Below the pieces are notes generated by a model that worked only from the letters and a program-made list of their open reading frames with translations, was not told the origin of the DNA and searched no databases. Positions 44,317-52,191 of a DNA stretch of 53,599 bases are shown here, one piece after another. The position numbers and the translations under genes were made by a program. The stretch comes from Photobacterium angustum. Its GTDB lineage: Bacteria; Pseudomonadota; Gammaproteobacteria; Enterobacterales; Vibrionaceae. The number at the start of each line of letters is the position of its first letter. Position 1 is the stretch's first letter. Where the stretch lies: contig NZ_PYOM01000029.1 of NCBI RefSeq assembly GCF_003026365.1, positions 1-53,599 on the forward strand, read 5' to 3'.

Positions 44317-44568
44317 TAACTGACACTCCATATTCATTAGGTATAATTCATACTAGCATTGAGTATGGGGCAAAAATATCGATTTAGTCGCACCTTATTG
44401 CGAAGTTAGTGGTTAATTATTTTTCAAAAACAGTAAGCGGTTTTGCTATTAATTTCGTACTTTGTGAGAATAAAGAGAATAATCTCAGTATTTTTTTTCG
44501 TTAGTTGCATTCTAAACAATGCACAGTGACAATGTCTTGATTACACTTAAACAAACAGGAGTAGTGCA

Positions 44569-45093
44569 ATGCTAGCCAAGGCTATGGTTGATAACCTAAA
44601 CGAGCAAATCAACTTAGAATTTTTCTCTTCAAACCTATACTTACAGATGAGTGCATGGTGTGAGGATAAAGGTTTTGAAGGTGCTGCTGAATTTTTACGT
44701 GCTCACGCCGTTGAAGAGATGGAACATATGCAACGTTTGTTTACTTATGTAAGCGAAACGGGCGCATTGCCAATTCTTGGTACTATTGAAGCACCAAAAC
44801 ACGAATATGCATCATTAGGTGATGTATTCCGTGAAACTTACGAGCACGAGCAATTAATTACTAAGAAGATCAATGAGCTTGCTCATGTAGCATTTACTAC
44901 GCAAGATTACTCAACATTTAACTTCTTGCAATGGTATGTATCAGAGCAACATGAAGAAGAAAAATTGTTTAAAGGTATTTTAGACAAAATTGAGTTAGTC
45001 GGTGAAGACGGTAAGGCACTATTCTTTATTGATAAAGATTTAGCCGCGATGGCAAAAGCAGAGTCTACATCTGTTATGGATTCACAAGCCTAA
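44569..45093 (+). CDS. ftnA: Bacterial non-heme ferritin
   Basis: 174 residues. Four-helix-bundle iron storage protein forming 24-mers. Ferroxidase ligands are visible as Glu17 (NLEFFSSN), Glu50 and His53 (EEMEHMQRLF) and the FNFLQWYVSEQHEEEKLF block near residues 120-137, all as in E. coli FtnA. AGGAG precedes the start. The C-terminal tail ALFFIDKDLAAMAK is slightly longer than in E. coli. Divergent from uspA and probably co-transcribed with uspB, 71 bases downstream. Confidence 0.96.
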   Translation: MLAKAMVDNLNEQINLEFFSSNLYLQMSAWCEDKGFEGAAEFLRAHAVEEMEHMQRLFTYVSETGALPILGTIEAPKHEYASLGDVFRETYEHEQLITKKINELAHVAFTTQDYSTFNFLQWYVSEQHEEEKLFKGILDKIELVGEDGKALFFIDKDLAAMAKAESTSVMDSQA

Positions 45094-45100
45094 TATTGAT

Positions 45101-45120
45101 AGGGAGCGAATTTGCTCCCT
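45101..45120 (+). other. Hairpin between ftnA and uspB
   Basis: A 7-bp perfect stem AGGGAGC/GCTCCCT with a 6-base loop right after ftnA. It is followed by TATCTCCC, not a T tract, so at most a partial terminator or an mRNA boundary. Confidence 0.5.
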
Positions 45121-45164
45121 TATCTCCCGGCGTGTGGAACCGCATTTTTTGGGAGAATATATAT

Positions 45165-45500
45165 ATGAGTAGTGATGCATTTCTTTTCGCACTTTTTTTA
45201 GTGGCAGTTGTTAATACGTTCCGTTATATCAGCACCTTAAGAACATTGCTGGTGGTAATGCGAGAATGTGACCCTCTTTTGTATCAGCAAGTGGATGGGC
45301 GCGGTTTTTTCTCTTCTCAAGGTAATGTTAGTAAACAGATCCGTTTATTTCATTACATCCGCAGTGAGCAATATAAAAAGCATCATGATCCGGTCTTTAT
45401 GGCGAAATGTATTAAAGTACGTAAGCTATTTGTTCTCGCCAGTACCTTTATGATCACCTTTTTTATCGCGATCTTTGCGGTTGCCTTTCTTGGTTACTAA
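45165..45500 (+). CDS. uspB: Universal stress protein B
   Basis: 111 residues, exactly the E. coli UspB length. The two membrane segments (about 3-22, FLFALFLVAVVNTFRY, and 86-108, LFVLASTFMITFFIAIFAVAFLG) flank the conserved LRTLLVVMRECDPLLYQQVDGRGFFSSQGNVSKQIRL. An inner-membrane stationary-phase protein linked to ethanol resistance. The start MSSDAFLF was chosen with GGGAGAA upstream; the longer frame beginning at 45096 runs through the hairpin. As in E. coli it neighbours uspA, but here ftnA sits between them. Confidence 0.92.
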   Translation: MSSDAFLFALFLVAVVNTFRYISTLRTLLVVMRECDPLLYQQVDGRGFFSSQGNVSKQIRLFHYIRSEQYKKHHDPVFMAKCIKVRKLFVLASTFMITFFIAIFAVAFLGY

Positions 45501-45653
45501 CACTTCTTTCGACAGAGTACGAAGAACCTTATCTTGTGGCTAGCTATGCGCGTGTCTGATGTTTAGTATGATCCCAATATAAAATATGACGGATAGGCTA
45601 TATTGATAGCCTGTTTTTTTGCGTATCGCTAATCATAGAGAATCAGAAACGTT

Positions 45654-46763
45654 ATGGAAAAGTTCATATATTGGTGGTCGTCGTTAGAAAAGGGCGCATC
45701 TGTCGATTGGCTGTATAACATTGGCTTACTGTTATTGTTGAGCTCGGTGTTATGGGGTGGATGGATCTTATTGTCACGTCGACTAGCTACAGTGGCAGAA
45801 AAAAGTCAGTTTATTTGGGATGACGCATTAATCAGTGCGATCCGCGCTCCTATTACTTTATGTATTTGGGTTTGGCCGGGGCTGCTGTCGATAGGCATAT
45901 TGGTCGATAACTTGACCAGTTATTCCAGCACATCCTTATCGACTCTTCGTCATTTGTTGCTGATCTGGACCATTATTTGGACGCTATTTCGTTTAATTTC
46001 CAATATGGAGCAGACCATATTGGAAAACCGACCACAGCGTGATGCGACAACCGTTAATGCGATATCAAAGATTTTGCGCTTAATCGTCATGGTGTTTGGT
46101 GGCTTAATTGCGATGCAAAATCTGGGCTTGAGTTTATCAGGCTTACTCACCTTTGGTGGTGTTGGTGGTTTAGTTGTCGGTATGGCAGCGAAAGATCTAC
46201 TGGCGAATTTCTTTGGCGGTATGATGTTATATTTTGATCGTCCGTTTAAAGTGGGTGATTGGATCCGCAGTCCTGATCGTCAAATTGAAGGTACGGTCGA
46301 GAAAATTGGTTTCCGTATGACCATTATCCGCACCTTTGATAAGCGTCCAATGTATGTCCCAAACTCTGTGTTTAGCTCGGTGGTGGTAGAAAATGCGTCT
46401 CGCATGCTCAACCGTCGTATTAAGCAAAGTGTCGGTTTACGTTATTGTGATGCTGCTGTGGTGGGTGATGTCGTTCGTGACATAAAAACCATGCTACAAA
46501 ACCACCCAGACATCGATACTCGACAAACCTTGATTGTGAGCTTTGATACTTACGGTGCGTCGTCACTTAATATCTTGGTATATACCTTTACCAAAACGGT
46601 TGAATGGATTAAGTACAAAGACGTACAGCAGGATGTGATGCTTAAAATTGTTGAGATTGTACATTCGCATGGGGCAGATTTTGCTTTCCCAACCACAACA
46701 TTAGATATGCCTGCTGCGGCATCTACGGCATTGGCCTCTATTGAGCGTGTTCAGCAAGCTTAA
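45654..46763 (+). CDS. MscS-family mechanosensitive ion channel
   Basis: 369 residues. Four or five N-terminal membrane helices (about 15-40, 60-85, 95-115, 135-155) precede the pore helix and signature GGVGGLVVGMAAKDLLANFFGGMMLYFDRPFKVGDWI (about 164-200). The beta domain follows with EGTVEKIGFRMTIIRTFDKRPMYVPNSVFS, then the C-terminal alpha/beta domain. The extra N-terminal helices make it closer to YnaI or YbdG than to the 286-residue MscS. It opens on membrane tension to release solutes. Monocistronic with a strong terminator. Confidence 0.92.
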   Translation: MEKFIYWWSSLEKGASVDWLYNIGLLLLLSSVLWGGWILLSRRLATVAEKSQFIWDDALISAIRAPITLCIWVWPGLLSIGILVDNLTSYSSTSLSTLRHLLLIWTIIWTLFRLISNMEQTILENRPQRDATTVNAISKILRLIVMVFGGLIAMQNLGLSLSGLLTFGGVGGLVVGMAAKDLLANFFGGMMLYFDRPFKVGDWIRSPDRQIEGTVEKIGFRMTIIRTFDKRPMYVPNSVFSSVVVENASRMLNRRIKQSVGLRYCDAAVVGDVVRDIKTMLQNHPDIDTRQTLIVSFDTYGASSLNILVYTFTKTVEWIKYKDVQQDVMLKIVEIVHSHGADFAFPTTTLDMPAAASTALASIERVQQA

Positions 46764-46838
46764 TAGGTTTGTTATCAGGATAAATTATTACGGTTGGTAT
46801 TACGCCATTAGGTAGGTAAAATAGCTGCCGCGAGAGAG

Positions 46839-46868
46839 AAAGGATGCTAGCGACTAGCATCCTTTTTT
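46839..46868 (+). terminator. Terminator of the MscS-type gene
   Basis: A 12-bp perfect stem (46839-46850 with 46854-46865), CGA loop, T6 tract. Confidence 0.92.
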
Positions 46869-46908
46869 CGTTTTTCCCTTAGTGTTTTTGAAAGGCAGAT
46901 AGTAATTC

Positions 46909-48096
46909 ATGACAAATAAATACGATGTCGTCATTATCGGTGCTGGTGCTGCAGGGCTGATGTGTGCAGCTGAAGCGGGTAAGCGTGGTCGCTCTGTATT
47001 GGTGGTTGATCATGGTAAGAAGCCGGGACGTAAAATCCTGATCTCAGGTGGCGGTCGTTGTAACTTTACCAATATGGATGTGGCCGCGAATAATTTTGTT
47101 TGTCGTAATCCACACTTTGTGAAATCTGCGCTATCTCAATACACCCAATGGGATTTTATAGGCATGGTATGCCAACACGGGATTGATTATGAAGAGCGCG
47201 ATCATGGCCAGTTATTCTGCCTAGATTCAGCAAAAGACATTGTTCAAATGTTATTGTCTGAATGCGATATGCCGAATATCGCCCAGCGTTACCAAGTTGA
47301 TGTTCATAGTATTGAAAAGACTGAATCTGGATTTACTTTAGGACTTAACACTGACACTGTCAGTTGTGAATCGCTGGTGGTCGCAACCGGTGGTTTATCA
47401 ATGCCAAAACTGGGTGCAACCCCGTTTGGTTATCAAGTTGCTGAGCAGTTTGGCTTAAAAATGATCCCAACCACTGCTGGCCTTGTACCGTTTACGCTGC
47501 ATGTAGAAGATAAAGAAGCATTAGCTGATCTGTCTGGTATTGCAGTACCAGCGGTCGTTGAAACTGAAGATGGCACTTCATTTAAAGAGAACTTACTGTT
47601 TACTCACCGTGGTTTATCCGGTCCTGTGATTTTACAGGTATCGTCATACTGGAAGCCGGGTCAGAAGATCACCGCAGACTTACTGCCGCATTTAACCTTG
47701 GCTGACACCTTAAATGAGATGCGTGACGCACATCCAAACCAAAGCTTGAAAAACTCGCTGTCTCGCTTACTGCCGAAGCGTTTAATTGAAGCGTTAATTG
47801 AGCGTGGTGATGTGCAAGATAAGCCGTTAAAGCAGCTTAATCATAAAGAGCTGGCATTACTGAGTGAATACTTCCACCAATGGCAGATCGCGCCAAATGG
47901 TACAGAAGGCTATCGTACAGCAGAAGTGACATTAGGCGGTGTGGATACCGATGAACTATCCTCAAAAACCATGGAAGCGAAGAAAGTGAAAGGCTTGTAT
48001 TTTGCTGGTGAAGTGATGGATGTGAGTGGTTGGTTAGGTGGCTATAACTTCCAGTGGGCATGGAGCTCTGGTTATGTTGCTGGGCAATATGCCTAA
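46909..48096 (+). CDS. YhiN-type flavoprotein (HI0933-like oxidoreductase)
   Basis: 395 residues. FAD-binding Rossmann motif VIIGAGAAGLMCAAEAGKRG (about 9-28), the family signature KPGRKILISGGGRCNFTN (about 38-55), VVATGGLSMPKLGATPFGY and the C-terminal GLYFAGEVMDVSGWLGGYNFQWAWSSGYVAG with the second FAD contacts. This is the E. coli YhiN/HI0933 group, whose substrate is unknown. In E. coli yhiN is also near uspA and uspB, so the neighbourhood is conserved. Confidence 0.93.
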   Translation: MTNKYDVVIIGAGAAGLMCAAEAGKRGRSVLVVDHGKKPGRKILISGGGRCNFTNMDVAANNFVCRNPHFVKSALSQYTQWDFIGMVCQHGIDYEERDHGQLFCLDSAKDIVQMLLSECDMPNIAQRYQVDVHSIEKTESGFTLGLNTDTVSCESLVVATGGLSMPKLGATPFGYQVAEQFGLKMIPTTAGLVPFTLHVEDKEALADLSGIAVPAVVETEDGTSFKENLLFTHRGLSGPVILQVSSYWKPGQKITADLLPHLTLADTLNEMRDAHPNQSLKNSLSRLLPKRLIEALIERGDVQDKPLKQLNHKELALLSEYFHQWQIAPNGTEGYRTAEVTLGGVDTDELSSKTMEAKKVKGLYFAGEVMDVSGWLGGYNFQWAWSSGYVAGQYA

Positions 48097-48128
48097 TCTA
48101 TTTTATACGATATCTTGTCTCTAGTTTT

Positions 48129-48162
48129 AATACTCTCTTATTAAGCAAGATAAGAGAGTATT
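48129..48162. other. Hairpin between convergent yhiN-like and LysR genes
   Basis: A 13-bp perfect stem (48129-48141 with 48150-48162) with an 8-base loop. There is no T tract on either strand, but its place at the 3' ends of two convergent genes suggests it bounds both transcripts. Confidence 0.55.
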
Positions 48163-48172
48163 ACCCTGTCTA

Positions 48173-49081
48173 TCAATATGTTACTGACTTTTCTTGTTTG
48201 AGCGTGTCTTGCAGCCAAGCAATGACGTTTTGTACTTCTGGTCTGTTCTGTTTTTCTTTCTTACTGACGATGAAATAGCTACAACGGCTTAATACACTAT
48301 GTGGAGTAAGCTCTGCTAATAAGCCTGCTTTTATTTCATCGTTGACAAACATTCGATGTGTTACAAAAACACCCAACCCTGCGATAGCAGCTTCAATTGC
48401 CTGCACAGAACTTTGAAAATAACGTCGCTTGGAATTGTTAGGTACATCGACGCCTAAGCTTTGACACCAATGTGTCCAATCAGAGTCACGTAGAGAGCGA
48501 TCCACCCAAATCGTTGGCTGTTCAGCAAAGTAGTTATTTAAATCATCAGGAAGAGGCTTTTTTGAGGGGCTACCGACTAGCACCAACCTATCTTCATTCC
48601 AAGGAACCACGTTGTATTCAGGCCATTCATTTCCCTCACCATAACAAATAGCAATATCAAGGCTATGGGGAAGGAGCTCTAATGCCAACGTCGAATGCGT
48701 AGAAAAGCGTAAATCAATATCAGGATACTTTTCTTGTAATGCTGGCATTCGAGGAATTAACCATTTTAGCCCTAAGGAAGGAATAATACTGATAGAGATC
48801 TGCTGCTGAGAGGTTAACTCTCGAAGAGTTGCCTGTTCAATGATATTTATCCCCTCTTGAATGGCACGTTGATAGCGTTTTCCATCTTCTGTTAACGTCA
48901 TTTGACGTGTTGTGCGATGAAATAACCGTTTTCCGAGATAGCTTTCAAGGCTTTGAATACTTTGACTAACAGCAGAGTGAGTGACGCACAACTCATTGGC
49001 TGCTTTAGAAAAATTAAGGTGTTTACATACGCTGAGAAAAACAGGCAGCGATTTTAATGGCGGTAGATGCTTCATTTTCAT
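48173..49081 (-). CDS. LysR-family regulator (GcvA-like)
   Basis: 302 residues. The N-terminal HTH (PPLKSLPVFLSVCKHLNFSKAANELCVTHSAVSQSIQSLESYLGKRLFHRTTR) has the LPxLxxLxxF opening typical of the GcvA/TrpI/AmpR-like subgroup. An effector-binding domain follows. It is transcribed away from the isochorismatase-fold gene with a palindrome between them, so it probably controls that gene and the FUSC exporter behind it. The effector is unknown, perhaps an aromatic acid given the neighbours. The start could be codon 1 or 3. Confidence 0.88.
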   Translation of the reverse strand: MKMKHLPPLKSLPVFLSVCKHLNFSKAANELCVTHSAVSQSIQSLESYLGKRLFHRTTRQMTLTEDGKRYQRAIQEGINIIEQATLRELTSQQQISISIIPSLGLKWLIPRMPALQEKYPDIDLRFSTHSTLALELLPHSLDIAICYGEGNEWPEYNVVPWNEDRLVLVGSPSKKPLPDDLNNYFAEQPTIWVDRSLRDSDWTHWCQSLGVDVPNNSKRRYFQSSVQAIEAAIAGLGVFVTHRMFVNDEIKAGLLAELTPHSVLSRCSYFIVSKKEKQNRPEVQNVIAWLQDTLKQEKSVTY

Positions 49082-49092
49082 TTGTTAGAAAA

Positions 49093-49110
49093 ACTTACAT
49101 AACCGTAAGT
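49093..49110. promoter_or_regulatory. Candidate LysR operator
   Basis: Perfect inverted repeat ACTTAC / GTAAGT with a 6-base spacer, 12 bases from the LysR start in the divergent promoter region. Its size is close to the T-N11-A type. Binding is inferred. Confidence 0.55.
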
Positions 49111-49225
49111 ATATATCGTTTCTCTCTATTGTCGTTAAAAACTAAAATACAGTGAAAACAATATGAAATAGTCGTATTTAGCAGGATATCTAATTGAAGT
49201 GCTAATGACCTAACAAGAGAAAATT

Positions 49226-49798
49226 ATGATGAAAAAAGCATTACTCGTTATCGATTTTATTAATGATATTGTCCACCCCGACGGAAAAATCCCATCATGT
49301 GCTTCGCATGTTCAAGAGCAAAATGCGATACCCCATACCAACCAAGCGCTTGCATATGCCCGTAAAAATGATTGGTTAGTGATTCTCGTTAAAGTCGGAT
49401 TCGAGTCCCATTATTATGCCCAACCGAAAAACTCACCAATCTTTGGTTTGGCTAATCAATATAAGGCATTGCAGTTAGGCTGCTTTGGTACTGAATTTCA
49501 TGATGATTTAGATGTACAACCGAGTGACTTTATTATTGAAAAACCAAGAATTAGCCCTTTTTACGGTACACCATTAGAAGCGGTTTTACGTGCGAACCGT
49601 ATTGAACATGTGTATTTAACTGGTGTGAGTACCACTTTAGCTATTCAATCGGCGACCCGAGATGCACATGACCGAGATTATCAAGTAACGATCATTGAAG
49701 ACGCTTGTGCTGCTGACAGTCAGCAAACACATCAACAGTCTATTGAGTTGCTTTCTCGACTTGCCGAAGTGATCAGTGTTGAACAGCTTACCTGTTAG
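49226..49798 (+). CDS. Isochorismatase-fold hydrolase lacking the usual catalytic Cys
   Basis: 190 residues with the isochorismatase-like alpha/beta fold. Catalytic Asp10 is in LLVIDFINDIV and the Lys is in IIEKPRISPFYGTPLE (about 106). At the position of the nucleophilic Cys (GxxTxxCV in cysteine hydrolases) the sequence reads GVSTTLAIQSATRDAHDRDY, with Ala. True isochorismatases such as PhzD and EntB also do not use this Cys, so a vinyl-ether hydrolase or an unusual amidohydrolase are both possible. It is divergent from the LysR regulator and 31 bases before a FUSC-family exporter, so the three may form a detoxification unit. Confidence 0.85.
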   Translation: MMKKALLVIDFINDIVHPDGKIPSCASHVQEQNAIPHTNQALAYARKNDWLVILVKVGFESHYYAQPKNSPIFGLANQYKALQLGCFGTEFHDDLDVQPSDFIIEKPRISPFYGTPLEAVLRANRIEHVYLTGVSTTLAIQSATRDAHDRDYQVTIIEDACAADSQQTHQQSIELLSRLAEVISVEQLTC

Positions 49799-49829
49799 TA
49801 ATTGAGACAAATATAAGAGCATAAAGCCG

Positions 49830-50897
49830 ATGAAAATGACATGGGGCTATAACCAGTGGCATATAAAACAGACGCTATCTGCATGGTGTGATGTGCCAAC
49901 GCTTGTTTGTATGACGGTTGCTATTTTTCCCTGTTTCATTGTGGCGTGTATAACTGGCGATCATCGTTATCTGCAACTGGGGTTGGTGAGTGGGGCACTA
50001 TTTTGTGTGCAAAATAGTTTAGGTTTGAGTGGGTTATTAGAAACGTGCTTACATTGGCTGGCTATTATTCTGGGTTTTACGGTCCTTTATTGGGTGCAAA
50101 GCTCTCCACTGTTGTTTGCTTTGTTCAGTGCTTTATTGGGTGCGATTTGCGCCAGTTTTTCTTATTGGGATAAAAATTTAAAATCGTTAGGAAATTGGAT
50201 ATTGATCCCTGCGTTATATTTAAGTTGTGAGCTTTATGATCGTGTAAACCCTCATGCATTTACTCTTGCGTATATAAAATTGCTTGAGCAATTACCCGTT
50301 ACCTTAATTGGACCAATATTGGTTTTAGTCTGTTTAAATATGGCTAAAATACCGAAAGATCGGACATATGCTCTGATTGGTAGGGATCATCCCTATATCG
50401 TTAAAAAACAACCAGCGGTCATTTATTCGGTATTAAGTATTTTCTTCGCTATTTTTATGACCGCTGTTTTTGTTAAATATTTCGCTATAAAGCAAGGACA
50501 GTGGGTTATTTGGTCTTCGGTGAGTGTGATAACCGGAGAGCTAAGTAGCATGCATAAAAAGTTTAAACATCGAGGTAGAGGGGCGGTATTAGGTTTAAGT
50601 TTAGGAGGAGGGGTTGTTTATTTATCGTCATTTATTGGAAGTGTCACATTGCTTAATAGCTTTGCCGCTTTTCTTATTCCTTTAACTCTAGTCATTAAAC
50701 CTTATCCAGTCGCTTTTACATTACGTTGTATGCTTATTGCCATTGCTGCTGGTTCGATGATACATACAGAATCAATTGCGATGGTTCGAATGTTCGATGT
50801 TGTATTGGGGGGTGTGATTGGTGTGATAAGTGTTTATGTCGTGACTTATGTTATTAGCCCTTTATTGAAAATTAAGAGAGAAAAAGAGGAAGATTGA
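49830..50897 (+). CDS. FUSC-family membrane protein (aromatic acid exporter-like)
   Basis: 355 residues arranged as two hydrophobic blocks of about five to six helices each (about 25-170 and 198-345), with a short cytoplasmic linker (AKIPKDRTYALIGRDHPYIVKKQ). The second block contains VSVITGELSSMHKKFKHRGRGAVLGLSLGGGVVYL, resembling the FUSC/YccS-type motif around conserved Arg and Gly. Proteins of this family export aromatic acids such as p-hydroxybenzoate and fusaric acid. It is co-transcribed with the isochorismatase-fold gene. No adaptor protein is encoded nearby. The substrate is unproven. Confidence 0.75.
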   Translation: MKMTWGYNQWHIKQTLSAWCDVPTLVCMTVAIFPCFIVACITGDHRYLQLGLVSGALFCVQNSLGLSGLLETCLHWLAIILGFTVLYWVQSSPLLFALFSALLGAICASFSYWDKNLKSLGNWILIPALYLSCELYDRVNPHAFTLAYIKLLEQLPVTLIGPILVLVCLNMAKIPKDRTYALIGRDHPYIVKKQPAVIYSVLSIFFAIFMTAVFVKYFAIKQGQWVIWSSVSVITGELSSMHKKFKHRGRGAVLGLSLGGGVVYLSSFIGSVTLLNSFAAFLIPLTLVIKPYPVAFTLRCMLIAIAAGSMIHTESIAMVRMFDVVLGGVIGVISVYVVTYVISPLLKIKREKEED

Positions 50898-51210
50898 ATC
50901 GACATTTAAATATAAAATCTTTATTTTAAATTTAAAATGACTACTATCAATGAGTTAAATTGATAACCAAAAATTATAGAAAATAAACCTTTACAATTAT
51001 TGGTTATAAGACAATAATGGCGTCGCTCTGTTGTTCAGAGTTATTAATGCAACATCAAGTAAAAGTAAAACCTCAGAATTTCTTCGTTATTGTCGTCATC
51101 CTCAGTGTTTCCCTTAGCTTCATCGTCACATTCAATAATTCAAGCTTTCAGCGCATCGTGATTTTTTATTGCGATAACTCATGAATTTTAAATTAAATAA
51201 GGGACACAAT
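50898..51210. other. Intergenic and leader region before the first cold-shock gene
   Basis: 313 very AT-rich bases. It holds a 16-bp perfect palindrome ATTTTAAATTTAAAAT (50923-50938), an inverted repeat ATAACCAA/TTGGTTAT (50963-50970 and 51000-51007), and the long csp 5' leader with the RBS-complementary segment at 51105-51116. No gene is visible. Confidence 0.55.
51105..51207 (+). promoter_or_regulatory. csp-1 leader with RBS-complementary element
   Basis: GTGTTTCCCTTA (51105-51116) can pair with the ribosome-binding region TAAGGGACAC (51198-51207) over 10 bp with a 2-base TT bulge. The same pairing is possible in the other two csp leaders. This suggests a long-range structure that hides the RBS, as in temperature-sensing cspA-type leaders. 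Confidence 0.55.
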
Positions 51211-51414
51211 ATGTCTACTGGTATCGTTAAGTGGTTCAACGAAGAGAAAGGTTTCGGTTTCATTACTCAGGATAATGGCGGCGCTGACGTATTCGTTCAT
51301 TTCCGTGCTATCGCTTCTGAAGGTTTTAAAACTTTGGCTGAAGGCCAAAAAGTTTCTTTCGAAGTAGAGCAAGGTCAAAAAGGCCTACAAGCAGCTAACG
51401 TTGTAGCGCTATAA
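51211..51414 (+). CDS. Cold-shock protein (CspA family), copy 1
   Basis: 67 residues, one cold-shock domain. RNP1 is KGFGFITQ (about 14-21) and RNP2 VFVHF (about 28-32), with the aromatic residues that stack on single-stranded RNA. An RNA chaperone that melts mRNA structure in the cold. The start at 51211 follows AAGGGA at the right distance; a frame 10 codons longer lies in the leader. It differs from the two copies downstream at the N-terminus (MSTGIVKWF against MSNKTLGLVKWF) and at a few core residues. A 12-bp hairpin follows at 51426. Confidence 0.95.
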
Positions 51415-51425
51415 GAATTTAAGTT

Positions 51426-51454
51426 GGCGCAAATAGTTATATACTATTTGCGCC
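51426..51454 (+). terminator. Hairpin downstream of csp copy 1
   Basis: A 12-bp perfect stem (51426-51437 with 51443-51454) with a 5-base loop, 11 bases after the stop. The T tract is only partial (GCTTTC), so termination may be incomplete. Confidence 0.65.
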
Positions 51455-51593
51455 GCTTTCAAAGTAAAAATAATTAGTTATACCGTACCATCGAAAATAA
51501 TAACCACTTCCAATATCTGCTTTTGTTTGTATTTGTCGTTACGTTCCTATTTCCCTCGTTACCTATAATAGATAGATTTTATACTCATTTTAT

Positions 51594-51640
51594 AATTTAA
51601 ATGTACTAAGAAATATCTTTCTTAGAAGTTCATTTAAATT
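51594..51640 (+). promoter_or_regulatory. Large AT-rich stem-loop before the coupled mini-ORFs
   Basis: An outer 10-bp perfect stem (AATTTAAATG 51594-51603 with CATTTAAATT 51631-51640) and an inner 8-bp perfect stem (CTAAGAAA 51606-51613 with TTTCTTAG 51618-51625), loop TATC, with an asymmetric internal loop between them. A TATAAT lies at 51591-51596 and the mini-ORF ribosome binding site begins 12 bases after the hairpin. Such an A-U rich element could melt with temperature. Confidence 0.6.
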
Positions 51641-51664
51641 AATGATAAAGCTAAGGATATGCTT

Positions 51665-51757
51665 ATGTCTCGATCTCTTGGTCGTAAACGATTTTGGTTT
51701 CAACAAAACCGCCCTGTAAATACAATAAATACACAAAAAAAAGAAGCAGTAAAATAA
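51665..51757 (+). CDS. Candidate basic mini-protein, 30 residues
   Basis: The ORF begins MSRSLGRKRFWF and ends KKEAVK: strongly basic, with an aromatic FWF cluster and no membrane segment. AAGGA lies 8 bases before the ATG. Its TAA stop shares its last A with the ATG of the next ORF (TAATG), a classic translational-coupling overlap. I do not recognise the family. It could be a nucleic-acid-binding peptide or a leader peptide that controls the second ORF. Confidence 0.55.
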   Translation: MSRSLGRKRFWFQQNRPVNTINTQKKEAVK

Positions 51758-51966
51758 TGAACGTAAATTTTAACTTATTAAAAAACAAACATTCTTGGAA
51801 CTCAACAATTCATCAGTTAAATAGTGATGTATTAACCCGACATGTATTAATGAAAGGGAATGTTGATAATGTGGATATTAATTTCTCATACTGTGAAAAA
51901 ACCGGTAAAGGCGATATTACTAATTCCGATAATAAATTAATTGGTAATTTCACTATCTCATATTAA
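51757..51966 (+). CDS. Candidate small protein, 69 residues, coupled to the mini-ORF
   Basis: Starts MNVNFNLLKNKHSWN and ends NFTISY. It is polar and Asn-rich, with alternating hydrophobic residues in the second half (VDNVDINFSYCEKTGKGDITN), suggesting a small beta sheet, and one Cys. It has no ribosome binding site of its own beyond the AGAAGCAG run inside the upstream ORF, so translation probably depends on coupling. A 9-bp hairpin follows the stop. Unknown family. The position between cold-shock paralogues suggests cold-related expression, which is a guess. Confidence 0.6.
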   Translation: MNVNFNLLKNKHSWNSTIHQLNSDVLTRHVLMKGNVDNVDINFSYCEKTGKGDITNSDNKLIGNFTISY

Positions 51967-52013
51967 TACTCAGAGAGTATTAAATTAATCGAATAAACAC
52001 ATTCGCTTAATTT
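51963..52013 (+). terminator. Double hairpin after the mini-operon
   Basis: Hairpin 1: TTAATACTC/GAGTATTAA (51963-51971 with 51975-51983), overlapping the stop codon. Hairpin 2: AAATTAA and CGAAT stems (51982-51994 with 52001-52013). Both are AT-rich without a clean T tract, so they are weak terminators. Confidence 0.45.
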
Positions 52014-52098
52014 AATAATCTTACTCGCTGAAAATTGAAATTTGTCATCTTTTTCGTAGAAGAAAACTGTTTATCGCTGCATTTATGTTGTTTTATCC

Positions 52099-52188
52099 GT
52101 GTTTCCCTTTGCTTTCTCGATAGTTCAAACATCGTTATTTCGGCCGTCGCATGTTGCGACACCTCAATGAAATACATATAAGGGACAC
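52099..52188 (+). promoter_or_regulatory. csp-2 leader with RBS-complementary element
   Basis: GTGTTTCCCTTT (52099-52110) can pair with AAGGGACAC (52180-52188) as CCCTT/AAGGG plus GTGT/ACAC around a TT bulge. A small stem GTCGCATGTTGCGAC (52147-52161) lies between them. Confidence 0.55.
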
Positions 52189-52191
52189 ATA

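Noticed and set aside
49226..49798. Assignment as nicotinamidase or another cysteine hydrolase
   Set aside because: The Cys position is Ala and the metal-binding His pattern of nicotinamidases is not visible.
51665..51966. Toxin-antitoxin interpretation of the coupled mini-ORFs
   Set aside because: Sizes and overlap would fit, but neither product resembles a known toxin or DNA-binding antitoxin and there is no autoregulatory palindrome typical of such operons other than the AT-rich hairpin.
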